DNA from: Micavibrio sp.
GTDB taxonomy: Bacteria > Pseudomonadota > Alphaproteobacteria > Micavibrionales > UBA2020
Assembly: GCA_028283745.1 (NCBI GenBank)
Contig: JAPWJZ010000009.1
Span: 1 to 64,000, forward strand
Direction: 5' to 3'
DNA length: 64,000 bases
Below the pieces are notes generated by a model, which worked only from the letters and a program-made list of their open reading frames with translations, did no database searches and was not told the origin of the DNA. Below, one piece after another: positions 1 to 9,081 of the stretch (within the stretch, counting starts at the first letter, position 1; every line of letters begins with the position of its first letter). The position numbers were made by a program, and so were the translations under genes.

Positions 1-1729
1 CAACGTCGTGGTACGCGCCGTCATACAAGGTCGCCTTGAAGTCGATGCAGGGGAAGCCCGCAACAACGCCGGTGTCCTTGATCGACATAAGGCCTTTTTC
101 GACGCCGGGAATGAATTCCTTCGGAACCGAACCACCGGTGATGTCGTCTTCGAAGATGAAGCCGGAGCCGGTTTCGCCCGGTTCGAAGCGGATGATGACG
201 CGGGCGTATTGGCCCGAGCCGCCGGACTGCTTCTTGTGGGTGTAGTCGATCTCGCCGGTTTTGGTGATGGTTTCACGGTACGCGACCTGCGGAGCGCCGA
301 TGTTGGCTTCCACTTTGAATTCGCGTTTCATGCGGTCGATGATGATGTCGAGGTGCAATTCGCCCATGCCGCGCAGGATGGTCTGGCCGGATTCGGCGTC
401 AGACTGTACGCGGAGGGACGGATCTTCAGCCGCGAGACGCGCGAGCGCCATACCCATTTTCTCCTGGTCGGCCTTCGATTTCGGCTCGACAGCGATGGAG
501 ATGACGGGCTCGGGGAAGGTCATGCGCTCGAGAACGACGGGTTTATCGGGATCGCAGAGCGTATCGCCGGTCGTCGTGTCTTTCATGCCGACCAGAGCGA
601 CGATGTCGCCAGCCGAGGCTTCTTTGATTTCTTCGCGGTTGTTTGCGTGCATAAGCAGCATACGGCCGACGCGTTCTTTTTTGTCTTTAACCGAGTTAAT
701 GACGTAGGAACCGGATTCCAGTTTGCCGGAGTAGATGCGCACGAAGGTGAGCGAGCCGACGAACGGGTCGTTCATGATCTTGAATGCGAGGCCGGAGAAC
801 GGATCAGCAGCATCGGGCTTGCGGATGATGACTTCCTCGGTACCCGGAACGGTGCCTTCGATCTGCGGCATTTCGAGCGGGTTCGGCAGGTAATCAACAA
901 CGGCATCGAGCAGAGGCTGCACGCCTTTGTTCTTGAAGGCCGCGCCGCAGAGGATCGGTACAAATTTGTACGCGATGGTGCCTTTGCGGATGCATTTTTT
1001 CAGGGTCGCGATGTCCGGCTCTTTGCCGTTCAGGTAATCTTCCATCGCCTTGTCGTCCATGTCGACGGCGATTTCGATCATTTTCGTGCGGTATTCTTTT
1101 GCTTTGTCGGCGAGGTCCGCAGGAATGTCGGTCTCGACGAATTCAGCGCCCATATCATCGCCTTTCCAGACGAGGGCTTTCATTTTCAGCAGGTCGACGA
1201 GGCCGGCGTAGTCAGCTTCAGCGCCGATCGGCAGCTGGGTGACCAGCGGCACAGCGCCGAGACGGTCGATGATCATGTCAACGGTGCGGTAGAAGTTCGC
1301 GCCGGTGCGGTCCATTTTGTTGACGAAGCAGATACGGGGAACGCCGTATTTGTCAGCCTGGCGCCACACGGTTTCGGACTGGGGTTCAACGCCGGCAACG
1401 GAGTCGAAGACAGTCACGGCACCATCGAGGACGCGCAGCGAGCGTTCAACTTCAATCGTGAAATCCACGTGGCCGGGAGTGTCGATGATGTTAACGCGGT
1501 GGTCGTTCCAGAAGCAGGTCGTTGCAGCAGACGTAATGGTGATGCCGCGTTCCTGTTCCTGTTCCATCCAGTCCATGGTGGCTGCGCCATCATGCACTTC
1601 GCCGATTTTGTGCGATTTGCCGGTGTAATAGAGGATGCGTTCGGTCGTCGTCGTCTTGCCCGCATCGATGTGCGCCATGATGCCGATGTTGCGATAACGC
1701 TCCAGGGGGATCTTTTTAACGTCTGCCAT
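1..1729 (-). CDS. fusA: Elongation factor G (3' end outside window)
   Basis: Translational GTPase that drives ribosomal translocation and, with RRF, ribosome recycling in the cytoplasm. About 576 N-terminal residues are visible, so domain V and part of domain IV lie beyond the left edge. The P-loop [10 protein letters not shown] (about residues 19-28), the G3 motif DTPGHVDF and the G4 motif NKMD are all present, followed by the typical domain II and III sequence. The start ATG at 1729 gives the standard [12 protein letters not shown]-terminus. It lies 48 bp downstream of rpsG and 83 bp after the rpsG/rpsL pair closes, the classical str operon order. The truncation is due only to the window edge. 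Confidence 0.97.
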   Translation of the reverse strand, partial: MADVKKIPLERYRNIGIMAHIDAGKTTTTERILYYTGKSHKIGEVHDGAATMDWMEQEQERGITITSAATTCFWNDHRVNIIDTPGHVDFTIEVERSLRVLDGAVTVFDSVAGVEPQSETVWRQADKYGVPRICFVNKMDRTGANFYRTVDMIIDRLGAVPLVTQLPIGAEADYAGLVDLLKMKALVWKGDDMGAEFVETDIPADLADKAKEYRTKMIEIAVDMDDKAMEDYLNGKEPDIATLKKCIRKGTIAYKFVPILCGAAFKNKGVQPLLDAVVDYLPNPLEMPQIEGTVPGTEEVIIRKPDAADPFSGLAFKIMNDPFVGSLTFVRIYSGKLESGSYVINSVKDKKERVGRMLLMHANNREEIKEASAGDIVALVGMKDTTTGDTLCDPDKPVVLERMTFPEPVISIAVEPKSKADQEKMGMALARLAAEDPSLRVQSDAESGQTILRGMGELHLDIIIDRMKREFKVEANIGAPQVAYRETITKTGEIDYTHKKQSGGSGQYARVIIRFEPGETGSGFIFEDDITGGSVPKEFIPGVEKGLMSIKDTGVVAGFPCIDFKATLYDGAYHDV

Positions 1730-1777
1730 AATTCTCTTCTTCGCTTTTCTCTATTACGTTTAGTGACGTGTTTATAA

Positions 1778-2248
1778 TTACCAGCGGAAATGTGCGAATG
1801 CTTTGTTTGCATCGGCCATTTTGTGGGTGTCCTCGCGTTTTTTCACCGCAGCGCCGCGCTCGTTGTGCGCATCGAGCAGTTCGGAAGCGAGTTTCGATTC
1901 CATCGTCTTGTCGTTACGCTTGGAGGAAGCGTCTTTCAGCCAGCGCATTGCAACGGCAACAGCGCGGGTCGGGCGGACTTCCATCGGAACCTGGTAGGTA
2001 GCGCCACCGACGCGGCGGGATTTAACTTCCACCGAGGGTTTCACTTTATCGAGCACTTCCATGAAGAAAGTGACGGGTTCCATTTTCGTCTTGTTCTGGA
2101 CGATATCGAAAGCGCCGTAGACGATCTTTTCAGCAACGGACTTCTTGCCCGATTCCATGATCGCGTTGACGAACTTCGCAACAACCAGGTTGTTGAACTT
2201 CGGATCTGGCAGAACTTCGCGTTTTTTAGCTGAGTGACGACGTGACAT
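1778..2248 (-). CDS. rpsG: 30S ribosomal protein S7
   Basis: Primary assembly protein that nucleates the 30S head around the 3' major domain of 16S rRNA. The 156-residue length is normal for the bacterial family. It starts [18 protein letters not shown] and carries the conserved block [13 protein letters not shown] near residue 80 and the C-terminal [14 protein letters not shown]. It lies 24 bp after rpsL and 48 bp before fusA on the same strand, so it is almost certainly co-transcribed. In other bacteria S7 is the translational repressor of the str operon. I did not locate an S7 binding site here. Confidence 0.98.
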   Translation of the reverse strand: MSRRHSAKKREVLPDPKFNNLVVAKFVNAIMESGKKSVAEKIVYGAFDIVQNKTKMEPVTFFMEVLDKVKPSVEVKSRRVGGATYQVPMEVRPTRAVAVAMRWLKDASSKRNDKTMESKLASELLDAHNERGAAVKKREDTHKMADANKAFAHFRW

Positions 2249-2272
2249 TTCTTAAAACCTCTTCAAAAATGC

Positions 2273-2644
2273 TTATTTGGGGCGTTTCGCGCCGTAAGCG
2301 GAACGGCCTTTGCGGCGTTTATCGACACCTTGGGTGTCGAGCGTGCCACGGATGACTTTATAACGGACGCCGGGAAGATCCTTCACACGGCCGCCGCGGA
2401 CGAGAACAACCGAGTGTTCTTGCAGGTTGTGGCCCACGCCGGGGATGTAGCAGGTCGCTTCCTTGCCGTTCGTCATGCGAACGCGGGCGACTTTGCGCAG
2501 AGCCGAGTTAGGTTTTTTGGGGGTCGTGGTGTAAACGCGCGTGCAAACGCCGCGTTTTTGCGGGTTGCCCTGCAGGTCCGCGTTTTTCTTGCGCTTGAAT
2601 TGCGGCGTACGGCCTTTGCGTACAAGCTGGTTCACTGTTGGCAT
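2273..2644 (-). CDS. rpsL: 30S ribosomal protein S12
   Basis: Decoding-centre protein of the 30S subunit. At 123 residues it has the family's usual length. The conserved [13 protein letters not shown] block and the [12 protein letters not shown] loop are intact, with lysines at the two positions where substitutions classically give streptomycin resistance, so the allele looks wild type. It is the first gene of the rpsL-rpsG-fusA unit. A likely promoter lies about 210 bp upstream, and the leader between them contains two hairpins. Confidence 0.98.
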   Translation of the reverse strand: MPTVNQLVRKGRTPQFKRKKNADLQGNPQKRGVCTRVYTTTPKKPNSALRKVARVRMTNGKEATCYIPGVGHNLQEHSVVLVRGGRVKDLPGVRYKVIRGTLDTQGVDKRRKGRSAYGAKRPK

Positions 2645-2745
2645 TTATAGCCCTTTCCGGTTGTATAACGGTCTTCAAAATCTTCATGTCTGGAGGATGA
2701 GAGATAACCCTCGCCTGCATGCATACGGCGTATGCGCGGCAAGGG

Positions 2746-2787
2746 ACTGATCGGAGATCAGTCGAACTTCCACTTTTCCCGTGGAAG
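2746..2787 (-). promoter_or_regulatory. Structured 5' leader of the rpsL operon (two hairpins)
   Basis: Two inverted repeats lie in tandem in the transcribed leader. ACTGATC-GGA-GATCAGT occupies 2746-2762, and CTTCCAC/GTGGAAG with a 7-base loop occupies 2767-2787. Both arms pair perfectly. Neither has a following U-run on the minus strand, so they are not typical terminators. A role in autoregulation or transcript processing is inference only. Confidence 0.4.
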
Positions 2788-2855
2788 ACGGTTAAAAAAC
2801 CGGACTGCGTCTAGACCAACAATGTCTACTACCAGCCCATCCTTAGAGCGTGCGC

Positions 2856-2883
2856 ACTATATCACGGGCGAAATCTACGTCAA
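2856..2883 (-). promoter_or_regulatory. Probable sigma-70 promoter for rpsL-rpsG-fusA
   Basis: On the minus strand a TTGACG -35 (2878-2883) and a TATAGT -10 (2856-2861) are separated by 16 bp. Transcription would start near 2849, leaving a leader of about 205 nt before rpsL. A promoter is expected here because rpoC is separated from rpsL by unrelated genes and two terminators. Confidence 0.6.
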
Positions 2884-3356
2884 GCATGATATGCATATAG
2901 CGGAACTTTTTACGTTTTTTGCCTTTTGAGGGCCTTAACACCCCCTTCTTTGCTTATGTTAACTAATAATATTACCTAAATGCGGGTATTATTGATAATT
3001 AAAAGCCGAGTGTTGTGAAGCTCCCCTTTCCGCCCGTTTCACAGTTTGGGGTGGTGCTTGCATACGATTCGACAGAATGTGGATGCAGCAACCTGCACCC
3101 CGGCAACGCCCCGAAGTAACGAAAGTTACCCCCGAAAGTAACGAAGGTTAACGTCAAAGGGGGTAAAACGGTAAAATTGCCGGTCAGCCTTGCCTCTTGT
3201 CCCGAATCCCCCCATATTGCCAATCGGAAGATTGGAGCGGGCGAATGTCTCGCCAATCCGGTCAGAGTCGAGAGACAGCAGCCGCAACGAGTTTATCCGG
3301 GTCGTTTCAGTCTTCCACTTCCCTTCAAAACCAGTTCTGCCTTAATAGCACAGCGG

Positions 3357-4046
3357 CTAAATGGCGCAGCCGTTTTCATCGCAGCCGGGCTTTGAGGCCG
3401 TTTTGGGCTGCGGGCGGGCATTGGCGGGGTTGCGCAGCGTATCCAGCAGCGCATCGGTGGAAACCACGCCGGAAATGCTGTGCTTACCGTCAATCAGGAA
3501 GAACGGCACCAGATCAACTCCCACCTTTTCGGCTTCGGCGTCTTCGGCCTTTACCTGCTGGCCGAACTGGTCGCTGGTCAACACCTTGCGCACCGCGTCT
3601 TCATTCAGGCCGACTTCCTTGGCAAGGCGCACCAGCGTTTCCCTGTCTCCCACGGATTCGCCCTTGGTGAAATAGGCCTGCCACAGGCGGGTCTTCATGG
3701 CTTCGCCCTTGCCTTCGGTATTGGCGTAATGCACAAGGCGGTGACCGTCGTAGGTATTGCCGGGCTGCGCGATATCCATGTTATAGGTCAGGCCGACTTC
3801 CCTGGCAGCGGCGGTGGACTTCGCGGTGGCGGCCTTTGCCTCCTCCGGCGTCATGTCGTACTTCTTGGCCAGCAGCTGCGGCATGGTCAGGCCATAGCTG
3901 GCAGGCGCGTCAGGATCCAGCAAATAGCTGCGCCAGATGACTTCAACGTCATCCCTGCCCTCGAACTGCGCCAGCGCTTTATCCAGCTTTTCCTTGCCGA
4001 TATAGCACCACGGGCAGGCAATGTCGGACCAGACTTCGAGACGCAT
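3357..4046 (-). CDS. FrnE-like DsbA-family thiol oxidoreductase
   Basis: A 229-residue DSBA-like thioredoxin-fold protein of the FrnE/2-hydroxychromene-2-carboxylate isomerase-like group. It opens MRLEVWSDIACPWCYIGK, placing the redox pair at C11-P-W-C14. The helical insertion and the cis-Pro segment VPFFLIDG are recognisable. There is no signal peptide, so it should act in the cytoplasm. The C-terminus ends in a cysteine-containing tail (GCDENGCAI), which could be a second redox pair. An AGGAG Shine-Dalgarno 8 nt upstream supports the start. It follows a small membrane protein gene by 24 bp and may be co-transcribed with it. The substrate is unknown. Confidence 0.85.
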   Translation of the reverse strand: MRLEVWSDIACPWCYIGKEKLDKALAQFEGRDDVEVIWRSYLLDPDAPASYGLTMPQLLAKKYDMTPEEAKAATAKSTAAAREVGLTYNMDIAQPGNTYDGHRLVHYANTEGKGEAMKTRLWQAYFTKGESVGDRETLVRLAKEVGLNEDAVRKVLTSDQFGQQVKAEDAEAEKVGVDLVPFFLIDGKHSISGVVSTDALLDTLRNPANARPQPKTASKPGCDENGCAI

Positions 4047-4070
4047 CTTAAATACTCCTGATATGTACGG

Positions 4071-4610
4071 TTATTTGGATTTGGGGAAGAAGCTGTAGTT
4101 GGTGATGTCCTTGAACTGCTGCATGATGGGCGCGGCCCCGACCATCTCGTAATAAATCTTCATCACGTAATATGTGCCGTAGAACACGATTGGCGAGAGC
4201 AGCGCCGCAACAATAATGATGATTTTGCGGTATTCAGCCACCGACTTCGGCAACCTGCCCCGCCGGCGCAGCACCACGTAAACCGGCATCAGCGTCAGGA
4301 ACATGACAATGCCAAAGACAGGCCCCAGAATGACCAGCGCGCCAATGGTGAACTCCACGCCCGAAAAGCTGAGGAAGTCATGCTGCAGGTCAAGCGGGAA
4401 GCACACGCACAAGGCTGCTACAATCATTCGCTCCGCATAGGCAAGGCAGCGGATTAGCGACCATTCCACCACCGCATGCCAGACCATGTCGCGCATGGCC
4501 TTTTCCTTCATGGCACGCTGCAGCTTGCGCCGCTCGAAGTCGCGCACGAAGGTGGTTTCTTTCTTGGGCGCCTCTTTCGGCGGCTCCTGCGGGGTTATAT
4601 CGACCGTCAT
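4071..4610 (-). CDS. Uncharacterised membrane protein with charged N-terminus
   Basis: I do not recognise this 179-residue protein. The first ~50 residues are proline-, lysine- and glutamate-rich and look cytoplasmic. Hydrophobic segments follow at about residues 60-75, 85-115 and 132-155, consistent with three or four membrane spans. An AGGA sequence 8 nt before the ATG supports the start. It is divergent from the glutamate-cysteine-ligase-like gene and upstream of the FrnE-like gene. No function is proposed. Confidence 0.65.
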   Translation of the reverse strand: MTVDITPQEPPKEAPKKETTFVRDFERRKLQRAMKEKAMRDMVWHAVVEWSLIRCLAYAERMIVAALCVCFPLDLQHDFLSFSGVEFTIGALVILGPVFGIVMFLTLMPVYVVLRRRGRLPKSVAEYRKIIIIVAALLSPIVFYGTYYVMKIYYEMVGAAPIMQQFKDITNYSFFPKSK

Positions 4611-5012
4611 GGCGTTATCCTAGCAAAACAAGGCGCAGAAGGACAAAGGCGAAATATTAAATGATAACAATGTATTATTCTTGAAATTCCCGCGCCGCAG
4701 CAATGTTGCTTGACAGTTTATGCCGTATTTGATTACATATACCTGCGTTCACACGTTGTGACCGCCGCGGGATTTGATGGTATCAGCTTGCTGCCGCGTG
4801 ACCCCCAGCTAAAGCGCCGCAGGCTATAAACTGCGGTTAACGCAGGTTTATAAGGATTATTCGAGACATGGCCCGCCTCATTCCCCTCCTCCAGAAAATG
4901 CCCCGTCCCGACCGAATGTGATTCTGCCGCACATTCCGTTTTACCGTTTCCGTTAGAATCCCCAATTTCATGATAGTGCGCCCGTTTTCGGGCCACGAAA
5001 GGCAGACATACA
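4611..5012. other. Divergent intergenic region, no gene seen
   Basis: 402 bases between two divergent genes that presumably contain promoters for both. No promoter pair stands out clearly and no open frame is convincing. The plus-strand gene has an AAAGG sequence about 10 nt before its ATG. Confidence 0.5.
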
Positions 5013-6449
5013 ATGACCGACGTTCGTAGCGACGATTTCACCCTTATCAACTCCATCGACGACGCAACCCCGCTTTATGCCGGCAACCAGCTGGCGGCCG
5101 ACAAGCAATACCTCGGTTTTGAAACCGAGATTTGCTTTTACAAAAAAGGCGACGACGGCAAACCCGTCGCGGCCTCCGCCAAGGATTGCGCCGATGTTTT
5201 GCAGCACATCAAAAAGCTGGGCCACCAGCCGCAGCTTGAAATGGCCTCTGCCGTTGAATACGCCAGCCCGCCCTACCGCGTGACGGAAGCCGCACAGCTG
5301 ACAACTGAAATTCGCCAGTCTTTCACCGCCTACAACGATGCCATCCGCGAAAAAGGCTTTATCCCGAACGACCAGTCCCTGCTGCCCTTCGCAACGCTGG
5401 ACAGCGCCGAAGGCAACCTGGTTGACCGCGACCGCGCGCGCGGCCTCGTGAAAGGCATGAAGCTGTTCAAGGACCCTGAATTTTTGAAGGTCACACTGCT
5501 GTGTACGTCAACGCAGGTGTCGCTCAGCTACAAAGACCCTGCCGACCTGCATGATCTGCTCAGCACCGGCTATGCCCTTTCCGCCCCCATCTACGGCCTT
5601 TTCGCCAACCATCCGGCCTATGTGGAAGGCAGCGACAAGCGGCTGGATGTTAACCCGCGCGCGGCTTATTACGAAGCCTTCGGCAAGCAGGGCGGCATTC
5701 CCGAAAGCTTCCTTGACGCGAAGGACGGCGATGATTTCATCCGCCGCCACGCAAAACAGGTTTTTGAAACCGAGTTACTATTCTATTACGACCAGGATAA
5801 AAACCTCGTCTGGCCCGAAAAGCCCGTGAAGTTCGAGGAGCTGAAAGCCATCGGCCTTAACACCCGTTCCAACTACGACCTTGCCGAAAGCTTTATCTAT
5901 ACCGACCTCAAGGTCTGCAACATCCGCGATGAAGAAGGCCGACCCACGGGCAAACGCGTTGAAGTGCGCGGGCTTGATGCCGGCGAACTGGGCGTTCGTG
6001 CCGGCATTCCTTTCATCCATGCGGCCTTGCGCGACCCGCAGGCCCGCCTTGAAGTGAAAGCGCTGCTGGCCGACTACGGCCTCAGCACTGATCAGGAAGG
6101 CTGGCAGCAGCGCACGCTGGATGCCCGCCACAACGCGGCGCACCATGGCGGCAATTACCTTGATGTGGCCTTTGGCATCCGCCCGAACGGCACGGAAGGC
6201 ACCTTGCGCGAATTTGCACAAGACCTTGGCAACGTGCTGCAGCGCTATGCCGCACGCAACCCCGCGCTTGCCGAAGCTGTCGCCCCGCTGCTGGAAATTT
6301 GCCAGACCGGCGTCACCCAAGCGCAGCAAATTGCCGCCGCCACCCGCGATTACAACCACGCCAACAGCCGCCTGCTGCACGCCAGCAACGACAATACAGC
6401 CGCAACAGCAACCGCCAGCGCCGCTTTCAAGGCCACGCGCAAACTGTAA
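5013..6449 (+). CDS. Glutamate-cysteine ligase-like (GCS superfamily) protein
   Basis: A 478-residue protein with hallmarks of the glutamine-synthetase-fold glutamate-cysteine ligase superfamily. It has an acidic metal-binding segment GFETEICF (about 35-42), a TSTQVSLSY strand (about 165-173), a following LFANHPAY region, and a late EVRGLDAG segment. Family members ligate glutamate to cysteine or another amine using ATP, as in the first step of glutathione synthesis. The match is by motif only, and the substrate cannot be read from sequence. A second, clearly different family member is encoded at 28187-29455. The last ~40 residues are low complexity (Ala/Thr/Asn). A terminator follows at 6513. 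Confidence 0.65.
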   Translation: MTDVRSDDFTLINSIDDATPLYAGNQLAADKQYLGFETEICFYKKGDDGKPVAASAKDCADVLQHIKKLGHQPQLEMASAVEYASPPYRVTEAAQLTTEIRQSFTAYNDAIREKGFIPNDQSLLPFATLDSAEGNLVDRDRARGLVKGMKLFKDPEFLKVTLLCTSTQVSLSYKDPADLHDLLSTGYALSAPIYGLFANHPAYVEGSDKRLDVNPRAAYYEAFGKQGGIPESFLDAKDGDDFIRRHAKQVFETELLFYYDQDKNLVWPEKPVKFEELKAIGLNTRSNYDLAESFIYTDLKVCNIRDEEGRPTGKRVEVRGLDAGELGVRAGIPFIHAALRDPQARLEVKALLADYGLSTDQEGWQQRTLDARHNAAHHGGNYLDVAFGIRPNGTEGTLREFAQDLGNVLQRYAARNPALAEAVAPLLEICQTGVTQAQQIAAATRDYNHANSRLLHASNDNTAATATASAAFKATRKL

Positions 6450-6755
6450 CGACGTGGTAAGAACAAGATTTTCCTTTATCACTTACACACACAAGATTGA
6501 CGAAGGAAAACGGGGCGGGTCATCCACAAGGTGACCCGCCCTTTCCTTTTTCATGTTTCATGACATTTTTTCATGACCTTTTCCGGGCATGTTTTCGATT
6601 CCCCGATTTGCATTTTTGATTATCAAACTTTCACAAAACCTCGCAGCCCATGGCAATCATTCAGCTTTATCTGCGCTTAATCTTTCATTAACCGGCGATG
6701 CGCATACTGTCTTCGACCTTGCAACAATTCATCACCCCCTGATCGGAGAATTCAT
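6450..6755. other. Intergenic region with terminator
   Basis: 306 bases that hold the terminator of the preceding gene and the untranslated start of the next gene. The next gene has a GGAG 8 nt before its ATG. Nothing else is recognised. Confidence 0.5.
6513..6553 (+). terminator. Rho-independent terminator
   Basis: A perfect 10-bp stem (6513-6522 with 6532-6541, GGGCGGGTCA/TGACCCGCCC) has a 9-nt loop and is followed by CTTTCCTTTTT. It lies 64 bp after the stop of the glutamate-cysteine-ligase-like gene. Confidence 0.8.
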
Positions 6756-7349
6756 ATGAACCATTTCAACATTCACACCGCCGAAGATGCTCCCGTTGCC
6801 GCCCGCGACACCGTAAAAATGCTGCACGCAAAAATGGGCATGGTGCCGAACCTTGTGGGCGTAATGGCTGAATCACCCGTGCTGCTGAAGGGCTGGGTCG
6901 AGCTGAAAAATATCGCCGAACACGGCCTCTTCTCACCCGTCGAGCGCGAAATTGTGCAAATGACGGTCAGCTACCTCAACGATTGCGGCTATTGCATGGC
7001 AGCACATACCGCTATCAGCCTCAAGTCCGGCCTGCAGGTTGACATCATCGAAGCGCTGCGCCACGACAAGCCGCTGAAAGATGCAAAGCTGGAGCAATTG
7101 CACCTTTTCACCAAAGCCGTCATGAAACGCCTCGGCCGCGCCGATGTTGCTGATATTGACGCTTTCATCAAAGCCGGCTACACGCAGGCTCATGTGCTGG
7201 AAGTCGTCCTCGGCATCAGCCTTGCGACCCTGACCAACTACACCAACCACATCGCCCAAACCCCGGTCGACACCGCCTTTGATGCACACCGCGTCGAACG
7301 CCGCATTGACGGCCATATTGAAGATAAACGCCACAGCAGCGCCGCCTAA
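6756..7349 (+). CDS. AhpD-like carboxymuconolactone decarboxylase family protein
   Basis: A 197-residue protein of the AhpD/CMD fold. The active-site pattern is visible as E64 in the helix PVEREIV, the CxxC pair in DCGYCMAAH (C77, C80) and H84. In characterised relatives this cysteine pair and histidine relay give thiol-dependent peroxidase activity. The substrate here is unknown. The protein has no signal peptide and a short polar C-terminal tail. It is a single-gene unit with its own Shine-Dalgarno and a strong shared terminator downstream. Confidence 0.88.
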   Translation: MNHFNIHTAEDAPVAARDTVKMLHAKMGMVPNLVGVMAESPVLLKGWVELKNIAEHGLFSPVEREIVQMTVSYLNDCGYCMAAHTAISLKSGLQVDIIEALRHDKPLKDAKLEQLHLFTKAVMKRLGRADVADIDAFIKAGYTQAHVLEVVLGISLATLTNYTNHIAQTPVDTAFDAHRVERRIDGHIEDKRHSSAA

Positions 7350-7370
7350 TAAACACAAATAACAGGCGCA

Positions 7371-7409
7371 TAAAAAAGCCGGGCTGTGCCACAGACACAG
7401 CCCGGCTTT
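7371..7409. terminator. Bidirectional terminator between convergent genes
   Basis: A 14-bp perfect stem (7375-7388 with 7396-7409, AAAGCCGGGCTGTG and its complement) has a 7-nt loop. On the minus strand it is followed by TTTTTTA, so it ends the Q-rich gene at 7423 strongly. On the plus strand it can end the CMD gene, with a weaker T-tract. Confidence 0.85.
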
Positions 7410-7422
7410 CGCTTGTTTGAAA

Positions 7423-9081
7423 TTAGAAGGCTTGCAGGTTCAAAATCTGCGACAGCACGGTTTCAAGGATGCTGAGGGAGCCGTCGTTATAGTATTCGCC
7501 ATAGCGGTAACTGTTGCGGTAACCGTCGCGGTAGCCGCGGCTGTAGCCCTGGCGGAAGTAATAGGCGTATTCGTCATACGCAACGTAATACCCGTTATAG
7601 CCATAGCTTGCGTCCTGGTACGGGAAGGTTTCGCGGTAACTGCCGCTCCAGCTGTCATAGCGTGCGGCTTCACCGGCGCGGAAGCCCTGCTGGTAGCCGT
7701 TATTGACGGCCTGGCGCAGCACGTTGGCGGCATAGCTGTTCACGTTATAATAGTTGCCATCGCGGTAATAGCGGTAGCTGGGCGCGGTGTAGTAGTACGG
7801 GTCGCTGTAATAGTCATGCGCTGTGCGCAGGCGGCGGTTCTGTTCTTCCAGCTGGCGCAGGTATTGTTGCTGGTAGCGGTATTCCGCGTTGCGATTCTGC
7901 TGCTGCAGTTGTGCCGTCCATTGGCGGTTGGCGGCTTCCTGCTGCTGCAGGTAACGGCGATATTGCGATACCTGCTGGCGCTCCGCATCAATCTGGCGGT
8001 CCTGCTGCTGGCGTGACAGGCGGGCGCGCTCCTGTTCTGCCGCCCGCACCTGCTTTTGTTGCTGGTCATCCCGCTGGCGGGCTTGCTGCTGCTTGTCTGC
8101 GCCATGCTGCGCCAGCCATTCCGCTTCGGTCGGGCGGTGGAAGGTGCGCTCATTGTTGGTGGCGTTGCTATTGGCTTTATTGTTGTTACTGTTCAGCTGC
8201 GCATTGCCGGTAGCGGCGCCGTTGTTCCAGTCCTGACCGCGGGCATTATTGCGGCTGTTCTTTTCAAAATCGGCGCTGCGCTGGGCGTTGTTGCGTTCAT
8301 CCTGCGCGCGGACAGCGGCAGCGCGCTTCTGGTCATCCTGCAGTTCGCGCTGGTGATCGGCCGCATCATCTTTCTGCTGCTGCGCTTCGGTGCGGGCGCG
8401 TTCTGCCTCGCGCTGTGCCGCCTGACGGTTGACGGCATCCTGCTGTTGCTGTTGGCGCGCTTGCTGCTGTTGTTGCTGACGTTCAGCCTGCTGCTGCTCC
8501 GCCTGTTGCTGAGCCTGTTGTTGGGCCTGCTGGCGGGCATCTTGCTGTTGCTGCGCCTGGTCACGCTGTTGCTGGGCGCGATCCTGTTGCTCCTGTTGGC
8601 GTTGTTGCGCTTGCTGCTGCTGTTGGGCACGCGCATTTTCCTGCTGCTGGGCCTGCTGCTGTTGCTGTTCCTGACGTTGCTGTGCTTGCTGCTGTTGCTG
8701 TTCTTGGCGCTGTTGGGCCTGTTGTTGCGCCTGCTGCTGCACTTGTTCCTGACGCTGTTGGGCCTGTTGCTGCTGTTGCTGCGCACGTTGCTGGAACGAA
8801 TTATTTACGCCTGCATTTCCAACACCGGCATTCCCCAAGCTGCGCGGCGGCTGGGAGCGTACATCCGGCGACGGTGCCCGCGCCTGGGGTGCGGCCTGTT
8901 GCTGCGATTGCTCCGTGCCTTGCGTCTGGTCGCTTGATTTGCCGTAGCCATGTCCGTTGTACGACTGCGCACCAGCAATCACAGGTGATGCCAGCACGAA
9001 GGCCGCGACAATCGCTGCTTTCATGGCCACTGCTTTCATGGCGGCGCTGGTGAACGGGGGCTGGAATTTTGCGTTTTTCAT
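7423..9081 (-). CDS. Exported glutamine-rich/tyrosine-rich protein
   Basis: A 552-residue protein with three parts. A signal peptide runs to about residue 38 (cleavage near VIAGA-QS). Residues ~97-215 are mostly Gln with Ala, Arg and Glu, and probably form an extended coiled coil. A further charged Q/R/A/E stretch reaches ~residue 420, and a tyrosine-rich C-terminal domain spans ~423-552. That domain has motifs such as NGYQQGFRAG and QGYSRGYRDGYR, resembling a GYxxGYxxG-type domain I recall from exported proteins of several phyla. No catalytic residues are apparent. A structural or envelope-associated role is inference. It sits alone between the rpoC terminator and a convergent terminator. 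The coding repeat makes its length prone to slippage. Confidence 0.75.
   Translation of the reverse strand: MKNAKFQPPFTSAAMKAVAMKAAIVAAFVLASPVIAGAQSYNGHGYGKSSDQTQGTEQSQQQAAPQARAPSPDVRSQPPRSLGNAGVGNAGVNNSFQQRAQQQQQQAQQRQEQVQQQAQQQAQQRQEQQQQQAQQRQEQQQQQAQQQENARAQQQQQAQQRQQEQQDRAQQQRDQAQQQQDARQQAQQQAQQQAEQQQAERQQQQQQARQQQQQDAVNRQAAQREAERARTEAQQQKDDAADHQRELQDDQKRAAAVRAQDERNNAQRSADFEKNSRNNARGQDWNNGAATGNAQLNSNNNKANSNATNNERTFHRPTEAEWLAQHGADKQQQARQRDDQQQKQVRAAEQERARLSRQQQDRQIDAERQQVSQYRRYLQQQEAANRQWTAQLQQQNRNAEYRYQQQYLRQLEEQNRRLRTAHDYYSDPYYYTAPSYRYYRDGNYYNVNSYAANVLRQAVNNGYQQGFRAGEAARYDSWSGSYRETFPYQDASYGYNGYYVAYDEYAYYFRQGYSRGYRDGYRNSYRYGEYYNDGSLSILETVLSQILNLQAF
8437..8793 (-). repeat. CAG/CAA low-complexity repeat inside the Q-rich gene
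   Basis: About 357 bp of near-continuous CAG and CAA codons (read as CTG/TTG on the plus strand) broken by GCA/GCG/CGT codons. Units like QQQAQQRQEQ recur irregularly. The mix of two glutamine codons argues for selection on the protein rather than pure microsatellite expansion. Confidence 0.8.

Larger units (their letters stand above)
2645..3356. other. Non-coding interval upstream of rpsL
   Basis: 712 bases with no convincing gene. The rpsL-proximal half holds the str promoter and a structured leader, listed separately. The distal half (about 2990-3340) is compositionally unremarkable apart from an imperfect tandem repeat at 3112-3152, in which an element like CGAAAGTAACGAAGGTTA occurs twice. 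A minus-strand frame at 2999-3256 has no recognisable product and is not called. Confidence 0.6.

Noticed and set aside
8..1777. A 589-codon plus-strand frame opposite fusA
   Set aside because: Same antisense effect. The minus strand encodes EF-G with all GTPase motifs.
2999..3256. An 85-codon minus-strand frame upstream of rpsL
   Set aside because: No family match by eye, no Shine-Dalgarno, and composition unlike neighbouring genes.
8437..8793. Repeated short units suggestive of a CRISPR array
   Set aside because: There are no regular repeat-spacer units, and the repeats are codon-scale and in frame with the Q-rich protein.
8056..8937. A leucine-rich plus-strand frame that looks like a very hydrophobic membrane protein
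   Set aside because: CTG/TTG on the plus strand are the complements of the CAG/CAA glutamine codons. The minus-strand reading has a signal peptide and a structured C-terminal domain, so it is the real gene.
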